A DNA stretch of 64,000 nt, taken from positions 1 through 64,000 of the forward strand of contig NZ_BAGN01000085.1 of assembly GCF_000308835.1 (NCBI RefSeq). The letters run 5' to 3'. The position numbers were made by a program, and so were the translations under genes. Below are positions 47,476 through 57,361 of the stretch, in pieces; position 1 is the stretch's first letter, and the number at the start of each line of letters is the position of its first letter. This DNA is from Nocardia vinacea NBRC 16497. GTDB taxonomy: Bacteria > Actinomycetota > Actinomycetes > Mycobacteriales > Mycobacteriaceae. Under the pieces are notes generated by a model. It had not been told where the DNA came from and searched no databases. It saw only the letters and a program-made list of their open reading frames with translations.

Positions 47476-47979
47476 TTGAAGCTTCGTAAGACTGGACGCA
47501 TCGCCATCGTCGCCCTGGCCGTCGTCGCCGCACTCGGCATGACCGCCTGCAGCGATGACAAAGACAGCAAGCCGGCCGCGAAGACCAGTACCAGCGCCCA
47601 GGCCTCGGCCAGCGCGAACGCGAACACCAATCTGCCGCCGGTCCCCTCCGTCGCGGAACTGAACACGCAGCTGCAGCGTGCCCTCGATCCGTCGATCCCC
47701 AATTCGGAGAAGCTCGACGGCGTGCAGGGCGCCGAGGCCGATCCGGAACTGCCGAATCGACTCGCCGAGGCCGCCAAGAACGCCAATATCAGTGTGACGG
47801 TCACCGATGTGACCAGCTTCGGCGACAGCGTCAATGCCAAGGCCAAGGTCGTGCTCAACGGCCAGGAGAACATCGTCGACGTGCCGTTCGTCGCAGAGAA
47901 CGGCAAGTGGAAGATCCAGAAGGCCTGGGCCTGCACCATGCTGACCAACCTCGGCCAGCAGTCGGCGGCCTGCGGCTGA
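47476..47979 (+). CDS. MTB12-like lipoprotein
   Basis: 167-residue lipoprotein, start TTG 47476 with AAGGACGAG before it. The signal ends with lipobox GMTAC, lipidated Cys25. An Ala/Ser/Thr-rich linker leads to a domain like that of the low-molecular-weight antigen MTB12 (CFP-2): PSVAELNTQLQRALDPSIPN, SEKLDGVQGAEADPELPNRL and VPFVAENGKWKIQKAWACTM. The domain is related to the NTF2-like fold; function unknown. A strong terminator follows. Confidence 0.85.
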   Translation: MKLRKTGRIAIVALAVVAALGMTACSDDKDSKPAAKTSTSAQASASANANTNLPPVPSVAELNTQLQRALDPSIPNSEKLDGVQGAEADPELPNRLAEAAKNANISVTVTDVTSFGDSVNAKAKVVLNGQENIVDVPFVAENGKWKIQKAWACTMLTNLGQQSAACG

Positions 47980-47984
47980 TAGAC

Positions 47985-48023
47985 CAGCTGGCGCGGCCGA
48001 CCCGGTGTCGGCCGCGCCAGCTG
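47985..48023 (+). terminator. Intrinsic terminator after the MTB12-like gene
   Basis: A perfect 17-bp stem with arms CAGCTGGCGCGGCCGAC and its complement, and loop CCGGT, starting 6 nt after the stop. It is followed by TGTGCTTGCTG, so no real T-run. Confidence 0.85.
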
Positions 48024-48098
48024 TGTGCTTGCTGAGAATCAATGCCGCACGCCGGCAAGAACTTTCGTTTGAAATAGTTACCGTTAGGATCAGGCCCC

Positions 48099-51000
48099 GT
48101 GGCTGACACGATGGTGTGGGCGGGGCAGCCGTCCGTCGAGGAATCCGAACTCGGGACGGCACAATCGAAGACGCGGAGGGGTTTGGCCGGGCCGATCGCG
48201 CTGATCGCGGGCCTGCTGGGTGCACTGTTCGCGGTGGCGGTGCCGCTGCTGCCGGTGCGGGTGGATGCGGCGACGCTGACCTGGCCGCAGGTGGGTTCGG
48301 CGCGCAGCATCGAGGCGCCGCTGATCTCCTATGCGCCGCTGACTTTCGACGCCACCTTGCCGTGCACGGCGATCAACCAGCTCAGCGCCAAGGGCGGCAC
48401 CCTCGCGGCGACCGGACCCGATGGCGCGCCGGACCTCGAGCGCTACGGATTCGTCGCCCGCGTGCACGCCGGGGCCGGCACTCCGGCGCGGCTGGATGTC
48501 GTGCTGCGCAATCAGGCATTGCTCAGCGTGCCGGTGGCCGAACTGGTTCCGGGCTGTGAACTCACCGTGCACGCCGACAACACCAGCGCGACCGCCACCC
48601 TGGTCGGATTCGAAGCGCCCGGATTCCCGGTGGTGCTCAATGGCGACTACCGGCCGCAGATGGTGGGCATCTTCAGTGATCTGGCCGCGGCCGACGGTGC
48701 GCGCGTCACCGCCGAACTCGACACCAGGTTCTCCTCGACGCCCACTCCGGTGAAGCGCGCGGCGATCTGGCTCGCGGTGCTGTGCACGATTGTGGCGCTG
48801 GTCGCGCTGTATCGGCTCGACCGGCTGGACGGTCGGCGGGTGCGTCGCTTCCTGCCGCAGCGCTGGTGGACGTTCACGCTGCTGGATGTGGTGGTGCTGG
48901 GCACCATGGTGCTCTGGTACTTCATCGGGTCCACCACCTCCGACGACGGCTATCAGTTCGGTATGGCCCGTGCGTCTGGTGTCGCGGGTTACATGGCCAA
49001 CTACTTCGCCTACTTCGGGGTGCCCGAAAACCCGGTCGGCACACCGTATTACGACCTGATCCGGATCATGACGGAGATCAGCACCGCCAGTCCGTGGGTG
49101 CGACTGCCCGCGCTGTGCTGCGGTGTGCTGATGTGGCTGCTGCTCAGCCGCGAGGTGGCGCCCCGGCTCGGGGTCACGGTGCGACGCAACCGCGTCGCGA
49201 TGTGGACCGGTGCACTCGGCTTCCTGACTATCTGGCTGGCCTATGACAACGGGCTGCGTCCGGAACCGCCGGTCGCGCTGGGACTTCTGCTCACCTGGTG
49301 CCTGGTCGAGCGTGCCATCGCCACGCGGCGTTTGCTGCCCGCCGGATTCGCGATCCTGGTCGCGGCCTTCGCCTGTACGGCCGGGCCGTCGGGTGTGATC
49401 TGTATCGCGGCGCTGCTGGCGGGCTTGCGGCCGGTCGCGCGAATCATCATGGACCGCACCGGGACTCGGGGATCGTTGCGTGCCCGGGTGGTCGGCTATG
49501 CGGTGCTACTCGCCCCGCTGCTGGCCGCCGGTATCGTGGCGCTGGCGATCATGTTCGCCGATCAGCCGTTGGCGGCGATGTTCGAGATGAAGCGGATTCA
49601 CCACATCGTCGGCCCGGATGTCGAGTGGTTCAACGACTATCTGCGCTATCAGTACCTCTTCCAAGGCGAGACCGACGGCTCGGTCGGCCGCCGGATCGGT
49701 GTGCTCGCCATGTTCGCGGGGCTCATCGTGTGTGTCATCGTCCTGCTGCGCAAGGGCGGTCGGATTCCGCTGCTGGCCGCGGGTCCGACCCGGCGCATTC
49801 TCGGTGTCACCGTCGGCGCGCTGCTGCTGATCATGGTCACGCCGACCAAGTGGACCCATCACTTCGGTGTGTACGCGGGCGTGGCCGGTGCCGTCGCCAT
49901 GGTGACCGCGATGGCCGTCGCGCCAAGGGTTTTGCGGGCGCCGCGCTATCGTGCGTTGTTCGCCGCGGTGGTGGCGTTCCTGCTCGCGCTGGTGTTCTCC
50001 GGGCCCAACAAGTGGTGGTATGTCTCGTCTTACGGCATTCCGTGGTGGGACAAGCCGCCGGTGATCGCCGGTGTCGAGCTCAACAAACTGTTCCTGCTCG
50101 CTGCCGCCGCATTGCTTGCCGTGGCCGCGTGGTGGCATGTACGAGCACCGGAACCCGGTACCCCGCATCGGGTTTCGCGTCTCGCATGGCGGGTGTCGGT
50201 GCTGCCCCCGCTGACCATCGCGCTGGCGCTGCTCGTGGTCTGGGATGTCGGCTCCTTCGCCAAGGCGGCTGTGGCCCAGGGGCCCGCGTTCTCGCTGGCG
50301 CGCTCGAATATCGAGGCGCTGACCGGGAAGACGGCGGGTCTGGCCGGCCATGTGCTGGTGGAGACCGATCCGAATGCGGGCATGCTGCGCCCGCTGACCG
50401 GCGATGCGGTGAGCACGCTGTCGGGTACCGGCACCGGATTCACCGGGGCGGGCGTGGCCGCCGATCTGCGTCCCGACGACGATTCGAGTCCGACCGGCAG
50501 TATCGCCGACGCGTTGAGCAGTAAGTCCGCCTCGGAGAACACCGCCGGAACCGCCACCGCCGCACTGCCTTTCGGACTGAACCCGGCGACCACGCCGGTG
50601 CTCGGCAGCTACGGCTCCGGTGACGCGGGCCCCGCCGATCTGACCACGGGTTGGTACCGGCTTCCGGAACCCGGTGACCGCAATGGCATTATCGCGCTGA
50701 CCGCGGCGGGCCGGATCCGCTCGGTCGACGCCGACGGCATCGTCACCCCGGGCCAGACCCTCGAAATCGAATACGGCGCAACCGATTCCGAGACCACCGC
50801 GCAGCCCATGGGCAAGGTCACCCCGATCGATATCGGACCGGCTCCGTCCTGGCGCAACCTGCGCGTACCGTTCAGCGAAATCCCCACCGGCGCAGACGTT
50901 ATCCGCATCGTCGCCGTCGACCGCGACCGCAATCCCAAGCAATGGCTGGCCGTCACCCCGCCGCGGGTGCCCCAGACCAGAACGCTGAACGATGTTGTCG

Positions 51001-51362
51001 GCTCACAGGTCCCGGTTCTCACCGACTGGATGGTGGGCCTGCAATTCCCCAACCAGCGCCCCTACGACCACCGCGACAATATCGCCGAGGTCCCGGTCTA
51101 CCGCATCCTTCCGGACCGTCCGGGTGCCGAGATCACCACCCTCTGGCAGAGCCACGACGGCGGCGGCCCGCTGGGCTGGTCCAATATGCTCCTGCGTCCC
51201 CGCACCCTGGCCACCTACCTGGACCAGGACTGGCGGCGAGACTGGGGCGAACTCCAACAACTGGTCCGCATCGATCCCGAGGCCGACCCTGCGAAACCCG
51301 AAATCACCCAGCAGGACCACTCCGGCCTCTGGACGCCGGGCCACATCAATACGGCGTACTAG
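48099..51362 (+). CDS. Arabinosyltransferase of the Emb family (EmbA/B/C-like)
   Basis: 1087-residue multi-span GT53 enzyme that adds arabinose from decaprenyl-phosphoarabinose to arabinogalactan or lipoarabinomannan; the family is the ethambutol target. After a first span near 30-50 comes an extracytoplasmic domain (VGSARSIEAPLISYAPLTFD). The active-site loop follows as STTSDDGYQFGMARASGVAG, then about a dozen spans, then the C-terminal carbohydrate-binding part (ITTLWQSHDGGGPLGWSNML and LVRIDPEADPAKPEITQQDH). Which of EmbA, B or C it equals cannot be told. It is solitary here, not in an emb cluster. GTG 48099 is the start; the stop overlaps the convergent gene in CTAG. Confidence 0.93.
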   Translation: MADTMVWAGQPSVEESELGTAQSKTRRGLAGPIALIAGLLGALFAVAVPLLPVRVDAATLTWPQVGSARSIEAPLISYAPLTFDATLPCTAINQLSAKGGTLAATGPDGAPDLERYGFVARVHAGAGTPARLDVVLRNQALLSVPVAELVPGCELTVHADNTSATATLVGFEAPGFPVVLNGDYRPQMVGIFSDLAAADGARVTAELDTRFSSTPTPVKRAAIWLAVLCTIVALVALYRLDRLDGRRVRRFLPQRWWTFTLLDVVVLGTMVLWYFIGSTTSDDGYQFGMARASGVAGYMANYFAYFGVPENPVGTPYYDLIRIMTEISTASPWVRLPALCCGVLMWLLLSREVAPRLGVTVRRNRVAMWTGALGFLTIWLAYDNGLRPEPPVALGLLLTWCLVERAIATRRLLPAGFAILVAAFACTAGPSGVICIAALLAGLRPVARIIMDRTGTRGSLRARVVGYAVLLAPLLAAGIVALAIMFADQPLAAMFEMKRIHHIVGPDVEWFNDYLRYQYLFQGETDGSVGRRIGVLAMFAGLIVCVIVLLRKGGRIPLLAAGPTRRILGVTVGALLLIMVTPTKWTHHFGVYAGVAGAVAMVTAMAVAPRVLRAPRYRALFAAVVAFLLALVFSGPNKWWYVSSYGIPWWDKPPVIAGVELNKLFLLAAAALLAVAAWWHVRAPEPGTPHRVSRLAWRVSVLPPLTIALALLVVWDVGSFAKAAVAQGPAFSLARSNIEALTGKTAGLAGHVLVETDPNAGMLRPLTGDAVSTLSGTGTGFTGAGVAADLRPDDDSSPTGSIADALSSKSASENTAGTATAALPFGLNPATTPVLGSYGSGDAGPADLTTGWYRLPEPGDRNGIIALTAAGRIRSVDADGIVTPGQTLEIEYGATDSETTAQPMGKVTPIDIGPAPSWRNLRVPFSEIPTGADVIRIVAVDRDRNPKQWLAVTPPRVPQTRTLNDVVGSQVPVLTDWMVGLQFPNQRPYDHRDNIAEVPVYRILPDRPGAEITTLWQSHDGGGPLGWSNMLLRPRTLATYLDQDWRRDWGELQQLVRIDPEADPAKPEITQQDHSGLWTPGHINTAY

Positions 51363-52285
51363 CGGTTGATGCTGTTGGTCGCTATGCGGGTGGCCAAGGC
51401 GGTCAGGTCGGCGGCGGTGAAGCCCGGGTAGCCGTGTAGGAGTTGACGCCAGTGGTGCGGGATGGCGGTGGCGCCCCAGCGGGCGCCGAGGAGGCCGCCC
51501 GCGATGGCGGCGGTGGTGTCGGTGTCGCCGCCCGCGCGGACACAGAGTTCGAGTGCGCGCCGGAGGTGGTCCGGATCGGAGGCGTCGGCGGTGGTGATGG
51601 CCCACCAGGCGGTCTGGAGGGCGTGCACGACCCAGCCGTTATTCGAAAAGTCTTGCGGTCCACCGGCTTCGGCCTGGTCGAGCAGGTGGGTCCAGTAGGC
51701 GGCGCTCGGCGATGCGTCGACGAACTCGCGGACACCGTCGAAGGTTCCGGTGAGCACGGCGTGCCGGATGGCGTAGGTCCAGATCTTGCAGGCCTCGATC
51801 GCCTGCTGGTCGTGATGGGTGAGCGCGCCGATCGCACCGGCCATGCGGACGCATTGGTCCGCTTCGCCGAGATAGGCGAGGGCAACGGGGGCGGTGCGCA
51901 TCAGCGAACCGTTGCCGCCGGTCTTGCCGTGCAAGGACATTGCCTGCACCTGCATCTCACGGGCCGAGCGCGGGCGCACCGAGAGCACGGCGCGGGTCTG
52001 GATGCCGATATCAGGTGGATCGGAATCGAACCATTGGACGAATCCGGCTGCCACCTCGTCGAGATCGATACCGGGCCCCTTATCGGCCGCCAGTGCGATG
52101 GCGATCGCCATCGATGTGTCATCGGTCCACTGTCCGGGTGCCCACCGGCACGGCCCGCCACCGATCATCTCGATCGCGACTTGCGGTCCCGGCCACGTGA
52201 ATTCGTAGCCTGCCCCGAGCGCATCGCCCGCCGCGGTGCCGAGCAGCACACCCGCCGCTCGATCCAGTTGCGCATCGTCCAGCAT
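51359..52285 (-). CDS. ADP-ribosylglycohydrolase family protein
   Basis: 308-residue hydrolase of the DraG/ARH family, expected to remove ADP-ribose from proteins or small molecules. The two metal sites are evident: GTAAGDALGAGYEFTW (about 16-31) with WTDDTSMAIAIA (TDDT at 54-57), and near the end GGDTDTTAAIAGGLLGARWG. ATG 52285 follows GGAAGG; longer open frame upstream overlaps nothing but lacks similarity. It converges on the emb gene, overlapping by 4 nt (CTAG). The partner transferase is not in the window. Confidence 0.92.
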   Translation of the reverse strand: MLDDAQLDRAAGVLLGTAAGDALGAGYEFTWPGPQVAIEMIGGGPCRWAPGQWTDDTSMAIAIALAADKGPGIDLDEVAAGFVQWFDSDPPDIGIQTRAVLSVRPRSAREMQVQAMSLHGKTGGNGSLMRTAPVALAYLGEADQCVRMAGAIGALTHHDQQAIEACKIWTYAIRHAVLTGTFDGVREFVDASPSAAYWTHLLDQAEAGGPQDFSNNGWVVHALQTAWWAITTADASDPDHLRRALELCVRAGGDTDTTAAIAGGLLGARWGATAIPHHWRQLLHGYPGFTAADLTALATRIATNSINR

Positions 52286-52422
52286 CAAGAAACCTTCCGC
52301 CGCCTGCGGTTTTTCGCGGTCAATGTACCCGAGGACATGGGCTGTTCCGTCCTGTCGAACTCGACAAGCGATCGCGTGGAAAACTGTGCCCTCACCACGA
52401 AGCCATAGCTGGGAAGGGCAGA

Positions 52423-53343
52423 TCAGCGACGGTCTGTCGAACTGGCCGGTTCGGGCTGCGTGGTCCTGGCCCGCCGCCGGCCGCGCACCAGCGCGTCGGC
52501 GGTGAAAATCGCCAGCGCCGCCCAGATGAGCGCGAAACCGGCCCACCGCGACGCGGGCATCGGCTCATGCGCGACGGCCACACCCCATGCCATCTGCAGC
52601 GCGGGCGTGAGGTACTGCAGCAGTCCCATGGTCGAGAGCGGAACCCGTTGCGCGGCAACGGCGAACAGCAGCAGTGGCAGCAGGGTGACCGGACCGGTCG
52701 AGATCATCAATCCGGAATGTGCGATGCCACTGGCGAATTCACTACGTCCGGTGACCGCGAATACGATCACGAAGACCAGCGCGAACGGTGCGGCGACCAG
52801 CCCCTCGGCCGCGATCCCGTGCAGGGCGTCGAGCGGAATCACCTTCTTCACCAGCCCATAGGTGGCGAATGAGCAGGCCAGCGCGAGCGCGATGAGCGGC
52901 GGTCTGCCGTAGTCGACGGTGAGCACGGCGACGGCCACCGCACCCAGCCCGAGCGCCGCCCACTGCGCCCTTGCCAACCGCTCACGGAAGATCAGCACGC
53001 CGAACGCCACCGTCACCAGCGGATTGATGAAGTACCCGAGCGCACACTCCACCACATGCCCGGAGGTGACGCCGTAGACGTACACGCCCCAGTTGATCGA
53101 TAACGCCGCGATGGCCACTGCCGCCATCCGCCAGGTCCGCGGTGCGATTCCGCGCAGCCCACCGAGTTGCCCGGTTATCGCCAGCACCACGAGCACCAGC
53201 ACCAACGTCCACAGAATCCGCTGCGCCACCACCTCGGCCGGATTCGCGAAGGCCAGCAAACCGAAGTACGCCGGAAACAGCCCCCAGATCAGAAATGCGC
53301 CCGTACCGAACACAACACCCGGGACCGCCCTGCTTCGCTGCAC
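52423..53343 (-). CDS. rarD: RarD-type EamA transporter
   Basis: 306-residue membrane protein with ten predicted spans, of the RarD branch of the EamA (DMT) superfamily. Marks are [65 protein letters not shown] and [20 protein letters not shown]. Substrate unknown (chloramphenicol sensitivity in E. coli). The start is uncertain. GTG 53343 gives a family-like N-terminus, whereas an ATG at 53379 would share the CATG of the divergent ATPase start. The Ser/Thr/Arg-rich C-terminus is short. Confidence 0.85.
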   Translation of the reverse strand: MQRSRAVPGVVFGTGAFLIWGLFPAYFGLLAFANPAEVVAQRILWTLVLVLVVLAITGQLGGLRGIAPRTWRMAAVAIAALSINWGVYVYGVTSGHVVECALGYFINPLVTVAFGVLIFRERLARAQWAALGLGAVAVAVLTVDYGRPPLIALALACSFATYGLVKKVIPLDALHGIAAEGLVAAPFALVFVIVFAVTGRSEFASGIAHSGLMISTGPVTLLPLLLFAVAAQRVPLSTMGLLQYLTPALQMAWGVAVAHEPMPASRWAGFALIWAALAIFTADALVRGRRRARTTQPEPASSTDRR

Positions 53344-53344
53344 C

Positions 53345-53357
53345 CTACCGACGGTAG
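53345..53357. promoter_or_regulatory. Inverted repeat CTACCG-A-CGGTAG in the rarD/ctpE divergent region
   Basis: A 13-nt perfect inverted repeat, with a third CGGTAG at 53362-53367 close by. It lies a few nt before the GTG of rarD and 21 nt before the ATG of the P-type ATPase, so it could be an operator for either; TAGCCT (53365-53370) resembles a -10 for a nearly leaderless ATPase transcript. Confidence 0.4.
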
Positions 53358-53377
53358 TTCTCGGTAGCCTGGCGGTC

Positions 53378-55801
53378 ATGTCGATTACCGTGCCCCATAC
53401 GGCCGTCACCGGGCTGACCGCGGCGGAGGTCGAGCAACGTCGCCGCGACGGGCTGACCAATGACGTGCCGGACCGGGCGAGCCGATCCGTACGCGACATC
53501 GTCCGCGCCAATGTCTTCACCCGGATCAATGCCATCCTCGGTGTGCTGTTCATCCTGGTGCTGGCGACCGGCTCGATCATCGACGGCATGTTCGGCCTGC
53601 TGATCGTCGCCAATAGCGCGGTCGGCATCATCCAGGAGGTCCGCGCCAAGCGCACCCTGGACCAGTTGGCCATTGTCAGCCAGGCCAAGCCGGCCGTGCG
53701 CCGCGACGGACAGTCGCACGAGGTGGCGCCGAAGGAGGTCGTGCTCGACGATCTGATCGAGCTCGGCCCCGGCGACCAGATCGTGGTCGACGGCACGGTC
53801 GAGGAGTCCGCACTGCTCGAAATCGACGAATCACTGCTCACCGGCGAGGCCGATCCGGTGGACAAGCCGATCGGCGCGTCGGTGATGTCGGGCAGCTACG
53901 TCGTCTCCGGTTCCGGCAGCTACCGTGCGACGAAGGTCGGCCGCGATGCCTACGCCGCCAAGCTGTCCGAAGAGGCGAGCAAGTTCACGCTGGTCAAGTC
54001 CGAATTGCGCAGCGGTATCGACACCATCCTCAAGGTCATCACCTATCTGTTGATCCCGGCAGGTCTGCTGAGCATCTACAACCAGCTGTTCTCCAGTAAG
54101 GAGTCCTGGCGGCCCGCGGTCACCGGTATGGTCGCGGCGCTGGTGCCGATGGTGCCCGAGGGTCTGGTGCTGATGACCTCGGTCGCCTTCGCGGTCGGTG
54201 TGGTGCGACTCGGCAGGCGCAAATGTCTGGTGCAGGAGTTGCCCGCCATCGAGGGCCTGGCCCGCGTCGATGTGGTGTGCGCGGATAAGACCGGCACGCT
54301 CACCGAGAACGGGATGCGCCTGTCGGATATCAAGACGCTCGCCACGTTCGACGACGCCGAGGTACGACAGGCCTTGGCCGCCATGGCCGCCGACGATCCG
54401 CGCCCGAATGCGAGCGTGCAGGCCATCGGTGAAGAGCTCACCGACAAACCGAATTGGCAGCACACCGCGGTCGCGCCCTTCTCCTCGGCGAAGAAGTGGA
54501 GTGGGTTCTCCTACGGCGAGCACGGCGACTGGCTGCTCGGCGCGCCCGACGTGCTGCTCGACCCGAGTTCCGAAGATGCCCGTATCGCAGAGGAACTCGG
54601 CTCCTCGGGCCTGCGCATTCTGCTGCTCGCGCGCAGCGACCGTCCGGTCGACGCCGCCGACGCACCCGGCGTCGTCGACCCCGCGGCCCTGGTCGTACTC
54701 GAGCAGAAGGTGCGCCCCGATGCCCGCGAAACCCTCGATTACTTTGCCAGCCAGCAGGTTTCGATCAAGGTGATCTCCGGCGACAATGCCGTCTCGGTCG
54801 GTGCGGTCGCCTCCTCGCTCGATCTGCGCGGCGGTGATCACGCGGTCGACGCCCGCGAATTGCCCGAGGACCGTGCCGCACTCGCCGATGTGCTCGAACG
54901 TGAGACCACTTTCGGCCGGGTGCGCCCCGATCAGAAGCGAGCCATGGTGGGCGCTTTGCAATCTCGCGGCCACACCGTCGCTATGACCGGTGACGGCGTG
55001 AACGATGTACTGGCGCTGAAGGATTCCGATATCGGTGTGGCCATGGGTTCGGGCAGTCCGGCCACCCGCGCGGTCGCCCAGATCGTGTTGTTGGACAACA
55101 AGTTCGCCACACTGCCGTATGTGGTCGGCGAGGGCCGCCGGGTGATCGGCAATATCGAGCGGGTCTCGAATCTGTTCCTCACCAAGACCGTGTACTCGGT
55201 GCTGCTCGCCTTCCTGGTCGGCCTCGCCGGTGTCGGCTCGCAGATCTTCGACTACGAACCGATCGGATATCCGTTCCTGCCAAGGCATGTCACGATCGCG
55301 GCCTGGTTCACCATCGGCATTCCGGCCTTCATCCTCTCGCTGGCTCCGAACAATGAGCGCGCCCGCTCCGGATTCGTCTCGCGCGTCATGCGTTTGGCGA
55401 TTCCATCCGGTGTGGTGATCGGCATCGCCACCTTCGTCGCGTATCTGATCGCCTATGCGGGACCGCATGCCACCCCCGAGCAGAAGGAGCAGGCGGGCAC
55501 CACCGCACTCATCACCCTGATCATGATCGCGGTGTGGGTCCTGGCCATCGTGGCCCGGCCGTACGTGTGGTGGAAGGTGGTGCTCATCGGCGCATCGATC
55601 CTCGCCTATGTGCTGTTGTTCACAATCCCGTTCACCAGGCATTTCTTCAAACTCGACCCGTCGAATATCGAGCTCACCACCGCGGCGTTCATCTGCGGCG
55701 CTGTCGGCATCGTGCTCGTCGAGGCCGCCTGGTGGATCGCCGCGGCAGTTCAGGGCGAGAAGCACACGCTACTTCCGAGCTCACCGGGCGGGGGCGCCTG
55801 A
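53378..55801 (+). CDS. ctpE: P-type ATPase, CtpE-like (probable calcium uptake)
   Basis: 807-residue cation-pumping P-type ATPase. The phosphorylated aspartate is Asp303 in [11 protein letters not shown]. The actuator TGE is in [11 protein letters not shown], the membrane motif is [10 protein letters not shown] (PEGL, as in CtpE), and the hinge is [20 protein letters not shown]. No heavy-metal N-terminal domain is present. Length and motifs match CtpE of M. tuberculosis, reported to move calcium; the ion is inferred from that. ATG 53378 overlaps the complement of an alternative rarD ATG. A ribosome site is weak, consistent with a nearly leaderless message. Confidence 0.88.
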   Translation: MSITVPHTAVTGLTAAEVEQRRRDGLTNDVPDRASRSVRDIVRANVFTRINAILGVLFILVLATGSIIDGMFGLLIVANSAVGIIQEVRAKRTLDQLAIVSQAKPAVRRDGQSHEVAPKEVVLDDLIELGPGDQIVVDGTVEESALLEIDESLLTGEADPVDKPIGASVMSGSYVVSGSGSYRATKVGRDAYAAKLSEEASKFTLVKSELRSGIDTILKVITYLLIPAGLLSIYNQLFSSKESWRPAVTGMVAALVPMVPEGLVLMTSVAFAVGVVRLGRRKCLVQELPAIEGLARVDVVCADKTGTLTENGMRLSDIKTLATFDDAEVRQALAAMAADDPRPNASVQAIGEELTDKPNWQHTAVAPFSSAKKWSGFSYGEHGDWLLGAPDVLLDPSSEDARIAEELGSSGLRILLLARSDRPVDAADAPGVVDPAALVVLEQKVRPDARETLDYFASQQVSIKVISGDNAVSVGAVASSLDLRGGDHAVDARELPEDRAALADVLERETTFGRVRPDQKRAMVGALQSRGHTVAMTGDGVNDVLALKDSDIGVAMGSGSPATRAVAQIVLLDNKFATLPYVVGEGRRVIGNIERVSNLFLTKTVYSVLLAFLVGLAGVGSQIFDYEPIGYPFLPRHVTIAAWFTIGIPAFILSLAPNNERARSGFVSRVMRLAIPSGVVIGIATFVAYLIAYAGPHATPEQKEQAGTTALITLIMIAVWVLAIVARPYVWWKVVLIGASILAYVLLFTIPFTRHFFKLDPSNIELTTAAFICGAVGIVLVEAAWWIAAAVQGEKHTLLPSSPGGGA

Positions 55802-55880
55802 ACAACTGGACGCCTGACCCGCCGCGCCACGAGATACCTTGTGCGAAGCGATCATTCAGGGTTGGAGTACCTTCTCGACT

Positions 55881-56708
55881 ATGGAGGTACTGCTGCATCA
55901 GATCGACGCGTTCGCCGACGCACCGTTCTCGGGCAACCCGGCCGCGGTCATGCCGCTGTCGACATGGTTGCCGGACGAGCTGTTGCAACATCTGGCCGAG
56001 GAGAACAACCTCGCCGAGACCGCCTTCTACACCTCGCAATTACCCGTCGAGGCGGGCGGTCCACCCGGGGAGTGGCCTGCCGTCCACCTGCGCTGGTTCA
56101 CCCCGACCCGGGAGGTCGATATGTGCGGCCACGCGACCATGGCGACGGCCGCGCAGATTCTCGAGGACATCCATCCCGGCGAGGACCGGGTGAGCTTCTT
56201 CACGCGCAGCGGCTGGCTACACGTCGACCGCACCGATGACGACGAATACGTACTCGACCTACCCGCGCTGGAATCCAAGGAGGTCGCGCCCGATCCCGCG
56301 CTGGTCGATGCACTCGGCGTCCGCGCGGTGCGTGCCTACACCGGATTCGACGAGGTCATCGTGGTGGGTTCCGAACGTGAAGTGCGCGAGGCACGGCCGA
56401 ATTTCGCGGCCTTCCCGCCGCTGGCATTCGACGCGGTGATCACCGCACCCGGCGATACCGTCGATTTCGTCTCCCGGGTCTTCGGTCCGGACCTCGGCGT
56501 GGTCGAGGACCCGGTCACGGGATCGGCGCACGCACAGCTGGTTCCGCTGTGGAGCCGCGAATTCGGCCGCGCCGAACTCAGCGCCCGTCAGCTGTCCCGG
56601 CGCGGTGGCAGGCTGCGCTGTGAACTCGCGGGCGACCGGGTACTGCTCATCGGCCGCTGCCGCCGGTACCTGGATGGTGTTGTGGCACTGCCGGACGACG
56701 GTTACTGA
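55881..56708 (+). CDS. PhzF-family isomerase/epimerase-like protein
   Basis: 275-residue member of the PhzF family. The start MEVLLHQIDAFADAPFSGNP and the catalytic-acid segment NNLAETAFY (Glu46) are typical, as are VHLRWFTPTREVDMCGHATM and EDPVTGSAHAQLVPLW. Family members isomerise or epimerise small carboxylic acids; the substrate is not predictable. No good ribosome site precedes the ATG, and TACCTT 8-14 nt before it suggests a leaderless transcript. Its last 7 nt overlap the convergent gene. Confidence 0.9.
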   Translation: MEVLLHQIDAFADAPFSGNPAAVMPLSTWLPDELLQHLAEENNLAETAFYTSQLPVEAGGPPGEWPAVHLRWFTPTREVDMCGHATMATAAQILEDIHPGEDRVSFFTRSGWLHVDRTDDDEYVLDLPALESKEVAPDPALVDALGVRAVRAYTGFDEVIVVGSEREVREARPNFAAFPPLAFDAVITAPGDTVDFVSRVFGPDLGVVEDPVTGSAHAQLVPLWSREFGRAELSARQLSRRGGRLRCELAGDRVLLIGRCRRYLDGVVALPDDGY

Positions 56709-57361
56709 TCCGGGACGGCGCCGTCATCCGTACCGGGCAGCGCGATGTCCTCGTACTCCGGCAGCAGCGGAACGATCGCGAAACTGGTGGCGACCGCATC
56801 GGCGGGCAGAGCCTGTACCGCGCGGATTCCGTTCTGGGCCGCCAGCTCTCGGAGTTGGGGCAGCGTTCCGCGGACGACGAGACCGACGGTGCAAGCGCAC
56901 CCGGCGCGCAGCCGTCCCGCCGACACCGCGTTGATGCGGTCGGTGCGTTCGTCGGCCGCGTGCTGAGCCAGTAGCTGCCAGGCGGCGTTATCGGCGGATG
57001 CCACGGCTACCGCATCTCCCGCGGGCAGTTGAACCGTGACGATCGGGGTGTTCACCCGCGGGATCGACACATGGTGGCTTGCCGTGGCAATGCGCAGGCC
57101 GCCACTGTGCGCCGGAATCTGATCCGGGGTGAGGGGTTCGGTGAACGAGACCAGGGCCCAGTGCTCCTCGGTATCCGAACCCGACAGCGAATCCTGTGCC
57201 CGCGCAAGATAATCCGCCACATGCTCACCCCGTTCCGGCCCGAGCCGGTCGGTCGAAATGCCGGACGGTCGCGGGGGATTCAGCACACCGAGCACCACGA
57301 TCAGCACGACGAAGCCGACCGCCCCGACGGCAATGGCAATGCGGCGCAATGTTTCAGGCAT
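56702..57361 (-). CDS. Membrane-anchored hypothetical protein
   Basis: 219-residue protein with an uncleaved N-terminal anchor ([20 protein letters not shown]) and an extracytoplasmic remainder of no family I know; [17 protein letters not shown] and [20 protein letters not shown] stand out. Two cysteines (AGCACTVG) may form a disulfide. ATG 57361 overlaps the pseudouridine-synthase stop by 8 nt, so it is the last gene of the lspA, rluD operon. Confidence 0.75.
   Translation of the reverse strand: MPETLRRIAIAVGAVGFVVLIVVLGVLNPPRPSGISTDRLGPERGEHVADYLARAQDSLSGSDTEEHWALVSFTEPLTPDQIPAHSGGLRIATASHHVSIPRVNTPIVTVQLPAGDAVAVASADNAAWQLLAQHAADERTDRINAVSAGRLRAGCACTVGLVVRGTLPQLRELAAQNGIRAVQALPADAVATSFAIVPLLPEYEDIALPGTDDGAVPDQ

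Noticed and set aside
45634..48225. An 863-codon minus-strand frame opposite dinB and the MTB12-like gene
   Set aside because: Arg/His/Pro-rich shadow; the sense genes have clear motifs, signal peptide and terminator.
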